Source of the DNA: Devosia faecipullorum
GTDB taxonomy: Bacteria > Pseudomonadota > Alphaproteobacteria > Rhizobiales > Devosiaceae
DNA: 64,000 nt
Direction: 5' to 3'
Assembly: GCF_015158295.1 (NCBI RefSeq)
Contig: NZ_JACDXV010000001.1
Span: 186,001 to 250,000, forward strand
The position numbers and the translations under genes are program-made. This document shows, in pieces, positions 60,936-64,000 of this stretch. The notes beneath the pieces are model-generated. The model was not told the origin of the DNA, did no database searches, and saw nothing but the letters and a program-made list of their open reading frames with translations. Within the stretch, counting starts at the first letter, position 1, and each line of letters starts with the position of its first letter.

Positions 60936-61868
60936 ATGCGCAAACCGAAAATCGGCCTGGCCCTGGGCACTGGCGCGGCGCGCGGCTGGGCTCATATCGG
61001 GGTGCTGGATGCGTTGATCGAGGCGGGCATAGAGCCCGATATAGTCGTGGGCACGTCCATGGGCGCGCTGGTGGGCGGCGTCTATGCCAGCGGACGCCAT
61101 GATATTTTGCGGGACTGGGCCATGTCCGCAGACCGCCGTGTGGTGGCCTCGCTGATCGATGTCGGCTTTCTCGCCGGCGGGCTGGTGGACGGCATGCGCA
61201 TTCTCGATTGGCTGGGCGGGCTCGAAATCGCCCGCAATATCGAAGACCTTGAACTCCCTTTTGCCGCCGTCGCCACCGATCTGACGACCGGAAGGGAAGT
61301 GTGGCTGCGCGAAGGACCGCTCGACCGGGCCATTCGCGCCTCGATCTCGCTGCCGGGTATTTTCAGCCCCGTTGATATTGACGGCGAATGGCTGGTGGAT
61401 GGCGGATTGGTCAATCCCGTCCCGGTGTCGGTCTGCCGGGCGCTGGGCGCCGATTTCGTCATCGCCGTCAATCTCAACGAAGACCTGCTGGGACGGCGGC
61501 TGCTGCCCGAGGCGGTAGCGGCGCCTGACCCCGATGACAGGCAGAAGCCGGGAAATTGGCTTGATATGGTCAAGTCCATGCCGGCAGCGCTGGCGGCGCA
61601 GGTGTCGGGCTTCAAGCTATTCGGCAATCCCGGAACGACGCCGGGCTATTTCGACGTTCTGGGCAATGCGCTCAACATCATGCAGGATCATATCACCCGC
61701 TCACGGCTGGCCGGGGAGCCTCCGCATGTGCAGATCCTGCCGCGCGTCATCGATATTGGCCTCATGGACTTTCATCGGGCGCCGGAGGCCATTGAGGAAG
61801 GCCGCGCGGCGGTCGAAAGGGTGCTACCAATCATCGAGGCCAAATTGGGTCGAAGTCCCGCGAACTAG
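60936..61868 (+). CDS. Patatin-like phospholipase (RssA type)
   Basis: This 310-residue protein has the patatin catalytic dyad: oxyanion loop GTGAARGWAHIGVL, nucleophile GTSMG, and D in VDGGLVNPVP. It resembles the RssA/NTE group of bacterial lipid esterases. I start at ATG 60936, after GGGAG, instead of GTG 60921. No signal peptide or membrane helix is visible. It is convergent with nnrD. Confidence 0.9.
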   Translation: MRKPKIGLALGTGAARGWAHIGVLDALIEAGIEPDIVVGTSMGALVGGVYASGRHDILRDWAMSADRRVVASLIDVGFLAGGLVDGMRILDWLGGLEIARNIEDLELPFAAVATDLTTGREVWLREGPLDRAIRASISLPGIFSPVDIDGEWLVDGGLVNPVPVSVCRALGADFVIAVNLNEDLLGRRLLPEAVAAPDPDDRQKPGNWLDMVKSMPAALAAQVSGFKLFGNPGTTPGYFDVLGNALNIMQDHITRSRLAGEPPHVQILPRVIDIGLMDFHRAPEAIEEGRAAVERVLPIIEAKLGRSPAN

Positions 61869-61872
61869 GGCG

Positions 61873-61890
61873 TTCCCAACCTGCTGGGAA
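61873..61890. terminator. Short hairpin between patatin and nnrD
   Basis: TTCCCA and TGGGAA form a 6-bp stem with a 6-base loop in the 37-base convergent gap. Weak and without T-run. Confidence 0.3.
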
Positions 61891-61905
61891 GCTGGTCCAT
61901 TACGG

Positions 61906-63447
61906 TCAAGCCGTGGAACTGGATTGCCCGGACCAGCCGGGCAATGACGATGAACCGGAAGTATCCGGCAAGTCGGCCAGCGCCTTGAGGATGGGCGGCA
62001 GCAGCGCGGGCAAATCCTCGCTCAGCATGCCGGAACCGCCAAAGCTTTTTGCCGCCTCGCCATGCAGCCAGACCGCGGCCGCGGCAGCCTCGAATCCGGG
62101 CATGCCCTGGGCCAGGAGGCCGGCAATTATTCCGGCCAGCACATCGCCCGATCCCGCCGTGCCGAGCCAGGCCGGTGCATTGTCGTTTATCGCGGCGCGG
62201 CCATCCGGCGCGGCAATGACGGTGTCGCTGCCCTTGAGGATCACGACCGCGCCGGACTGGCGGGCAGCGGCACGGGCGCGATCTAGCTTGCTGCCGGACT
62301 TGTCGCCGAACAGGCGCTGAAATTCGCCTTCATGCGGGGTGAGCAGGACGGGCGCCTGCCGGGCGGCGATGGCGTCGAAGAGGCGCCGGGGGTCGGCGGC
62401 GCTGACACTTATGGCGTCGGCATCGAGCACGGCGGCGGCGCTGCCGGCCAGCACCAGATCGACCCTGGCCTGGGTATCGGAATTGATGCCGGCAGCGGGG
62501 CCGATGACGATTGCGTTGATCCGCTTATCGGCGAGCACTTCGGCAAAGTCGCCTGCGCTCTCGACCGGCTTCAGCATGATGGCGGTGACGTGGGCGGCCT
62601 GGACCAGCAGCGCGTCCTTGCCGCCGGCAAGCGTCACCAGCCCCGCGCCGCTGCGAAAGGCGGCAAGGGCGGAGAGGCGGGACGCACCGGTCTGCAAGGG
62701 GCCGCCGGAGACGACCAGAACATGGCCGCGACTGAACTTGTGATCGTCGTCGCGCAAGGCGGGCAAAGTCCAGAGAGCCGGGCAATTGCGCCAGGTCCGG
62801 GCTCCTATGGGCTCCAGAACCGCATCGGGAATGCCGATATCGGCAAGCGCCAGCGCGCCGCAATGAGCGCGGCCGGGCAGCAGCAAATGGCCCGGCTTGC
62901 GACGGAAAAACGTTGATGTGCGCATCGCCCTGATGGCCGTGCCGCGGATTTCTCCGGTCGCGCCGTCGATGCCGGAGGGAATATCGATGCTGAGGACGGG
63001 AACGCCCGAAACATTCACCGCATCGATCAGTCCGGCCATTGCGCCGATCACCGGCCGGTCCAGCCCCGCCCCGAGCAAGGCGTCCACCACGAGGCCGAAA
63101 TCCGTCACGTCAACGCCCGAAACCGGGCGCACGGGGCCATCCCATCGCGCGGCCACAATGGCCGCCTCGCCTCGGAGAGCGGCGATGTCGCCTGCCAGGA
63201 CCAGAGTCACGGCCCATCCATGCGCCCGCAATTGCCGCGCGACCACGAAACCGTCGCCGCCATTATTGCCCGGCCCGCACAGCACCAATGTGGGACGCGG
63301 CGAAAAATGGGCGATTATGTCGGCGGCCACGGCCTCCCCCGCTGTCTGCATCAGTGTCAGGGCGCTGATCCCGGATTGAACCGCCAGCGCATCGGCCTGC
63401 GCCATTTCGGCGGGCGTGAGGAGTGTTTCAGCCGATCCAGAACTCAT
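61906..63447 (-). CDS. nnrD: Bifunctional NAD(P)HX repair enzyme (epimerase/dehydratase)
   Basis: This 513-residue fusion repairs damaged NAD(P)H. The N-terminal epimerase domain (1-210) has [18 protein letters not shown] and [11 protein letters not shown]. The C-terminal ADP/ATP-dependent dehydratase domain (about 225-495) has [17 protein letters not shown] and [20 protein letters not shown]. The last 16 residues ([15 protein letters not shown]) are encoded by a REP-like repeat and are not part of the enzyme fold. It is divergent from the PilZ gene. Confidence 0.94.
   Translation of the reverse strand: MSSGSAETLLTPAEMAQADALAVQSGISALTLMQTAGEAVAADIIAHFSPRPTLVLCGPGNNGGDGFVVARQLRAHGWAVTLVLAGDIAALRGEAAIVAARWDGPVRPVSGVDVTDFGLVVDALLGAGLDRPVIGAMAGLIDAVNVSGVPVLSIDIPSGIDGATGEIRGTAIRAMRTSTFFRRKPGHLLLPGRAHCGALALADIGIPDAVLEPIGARTWRNCPALWTLPALRDDDHKFSRGHVLVVSGGPLQTGASRLSALAAFRSGAGLVTLAGGKDALLVQAAHVTAIMLKPVESAGDFAEVLADKRINAIVIGPAAGINSDTQARVDLVLAGSAAAVLDADAISVSAADPRRLFDAIAARQAPVLLTPHEGEFQRLFGDKSGSKLDRARAAARQSGAVVILKGSDTVIAAPDGRAAINDNAPAWLGTAGSGDVLAGIIAGLLAQGMPGFEAAAAAVWLHGEAAKSFGGSGMLSEDLPALLPPILKALADLPDTSGSSSLPGWSGQSSSTA
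61923..61945. repeat. REP-like palindrome inside the nnrD 3' end
   Basis: ATTGCCCGG-accag-CCGGGCAAT, a perfect 9-bp hairpin of the same family as 53983-54005 and 60487-60509. It lies within the last codons of nnrD. Confidence 0.85.
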
Positions 63448-63546
63448 TCAGATGCCCTCCGCCTCAAAAGATCGCCTATTTGGCCTTTGCAATCGATGCA
63501 GTTAGCAACAAATTTACAAACATCAGGTCTTCTGCGCCCGCCCTGG

Positions 63547-63570
63547 TATAATTCCGTACGAACATGTTCG
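63547..63570 (+). promoter_or_regulatory. TATAAT box and 12-bp palindrome before PilZ gene
   Basis: A consensus TATAAT at 63547-63552 is followed by the perfect palindrome CGAACATGTTCG at 63559-63570, roughly at the expected transcription start. The -35 region is not convincing. A repressor site overlapping the start is plausible. Confidence 0.45.
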
Positions 63571-63604
63571 GGGCCATGTCGAGTGATTTATGGGAGGGGG
63601 GCCC

Positions 63605-64000
63605 GTGTCACTGATTGCTGCATCCAATGGTGATGGGCAAAAATCGGACTATGAAAGGCATGACGTGCGCTTCATCGGTGCGCTGCACGGACGCTATGCC
63701 CTCCCCGATCGCCGCCAGTCGCCCAATGAAAAACTTCCCGTCTATGCCTGCCGCCTCTGTTCCATTTCCACCCGTATGCTGGTGGCCGTGGGGCCGATGG
63801 TCGGCCGCGAGGGCGAAATCGTCTCCTCTCACTTCGATGAATTCGGCATATTGCGGGGCCGCATCACCCGACGCCTGCCATCCGGCTTCGTCACCGACAT
63901 CATGATGTCCGACAATGACCGCAACAGGCTCGGCGCCAGGATTGAATGGCACAAGAAGCGGGTCAATGCGCAGGTGCCCGACAAGCGCGGCCACAAGCGT
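63605..64000 (+). CDS. PilZ-domain protein, 3' end beyond window
   Basis: The frame starts at GTG 63605 after a strong GGGAGGGGGG and is open to the window edge, giving at least 132 residues. It carries the rhizobial PilZ pattern: RYALPDRRQ, YACRLCSIS, VGREGEIVSSHFDEFGILRGRI and FVTDIMMSD. The usual c-di-GMP-binding RxxxR may be represented by RYALPDRR. It would be a c-di-GMP receptor linked in theme to the EAL gene at 8 kb. The C-terminus is missing. Confidence 0.8.
   Translation, partial: MSLIAASNGDGQKSDYERHDVRFIGALHGRYALPDRRQSPNEKLPVYACRLCSISTRMLVAVGPMVGREGEIVSSHFDEFGILRGRITRRLPSGFVTDIMMSDNDRNRLGARIEWHKKRVNAQVPDKRGHKR

Noticed and set aside
63559..63570. LexA SOS box
   Set aside because: Alphaproteobacterial LexA uses GTTC-N7-GTTC; the palindrome here does not have that form.

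Overview
The window is a GC-rich alphaproteobacterial chromosome segment, most likely from the order Hyphomicrobiales and plausibly Devosia-like. This is inferred from gene order and protein style, not from any database search. The supporting blocks are hdaA-ppk-ppx-rnd-aspS, pdhA with lipoyl-PdhB, pdhC, lpdA, lipA and a COQ10-like gene, ispDF next to a CinA-family gene, dusB(nifR3)-ntrB-ntrC, ntrY-ntrX-hfq-hflX-mazG, and flgB-flgC-fliE-fliQ-fliR-flhB. TTAA-N7-TTAA boxes of the CtrA type lie before flgB and before an EAL-domain gene, which fits this class.

Layout. 1-7.9 kb: end of an AI-2E-type permease gene, hdaA, polyphosphate genes ppk and ppx, convergent rnd, then aspS with a clear terminator. 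7.9-12.5 kb: membrane CSS-EAL phosphodiesterase, malic enzyme maeB, and ftsB. 12.6-20.5 kb: the pyruvate dehydrogenase block with lipoate synthase, a COQ10/RatA-like protein and a small monooxygenase. 20.4-25.9 kb: CinA-family amidase and ispDF on the minus strand, then dusB-ntrB-ntrC. 25.9-31 kb: flagellar export and rod genes, divergent around a CtrA-like box. 31-37.5 kb: ntrYX, hfq, hflX, mazG.

37,546-48,660 is the accessory highlight, an 11.1-kb Tn7-like transposon whose edges can be read to the base. It has TGTCG...CGACA ends, a perfect 5-bp target duplication (gccga) on both sides, and inverted arrays of a repeated AAT(T/C)TGGCACT-type site (four at the left end, two at the right), which I infer to be TnsB-binding sites. 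The core is tnsA-tnsB-tnsC-tniQ on the minus strand, with each adjacent pair sharing a 4-bp ATGA overlap. It is preceded by a tyrosine-recombinase-like protein that has lost its catalytic residues and a GSU2403-type nucleotidyltransferase-fold protein. A small winged-helix protein lies near the left end. The cargo is a compact TIR/SLOG module: a ThsB-like TIR, a two-TIR-fold protein and a stand-alone SLOG protein in a tight operon, with a fourth, convergent TIR gene. It shares the domains of Thoeris anti-phage systems, but the SLOG protein has no SIR2 or membrane effector fused to it. It is the best candidate here for an undescribed system.

48.7-64 kb returns to housekeeping genes. Minus-strand genes are tmk-holB-metG-tatD-metallo-hydrolase, a D,D-carboxypeptidase and RlpA. 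These are followed by metH behind a palindromic operator, a CobW-like protein without a P-loop, a patatin phospholipase, NAD(P)HX repair enzyme nnrD, and a PilZ protein cut by the window end. A family of short palindromic intergenic repeats occurs only in this last part, and one copy supplies the C-terminal tail of NnrD. I saw no tRNA, rRNA or CRISPR array.
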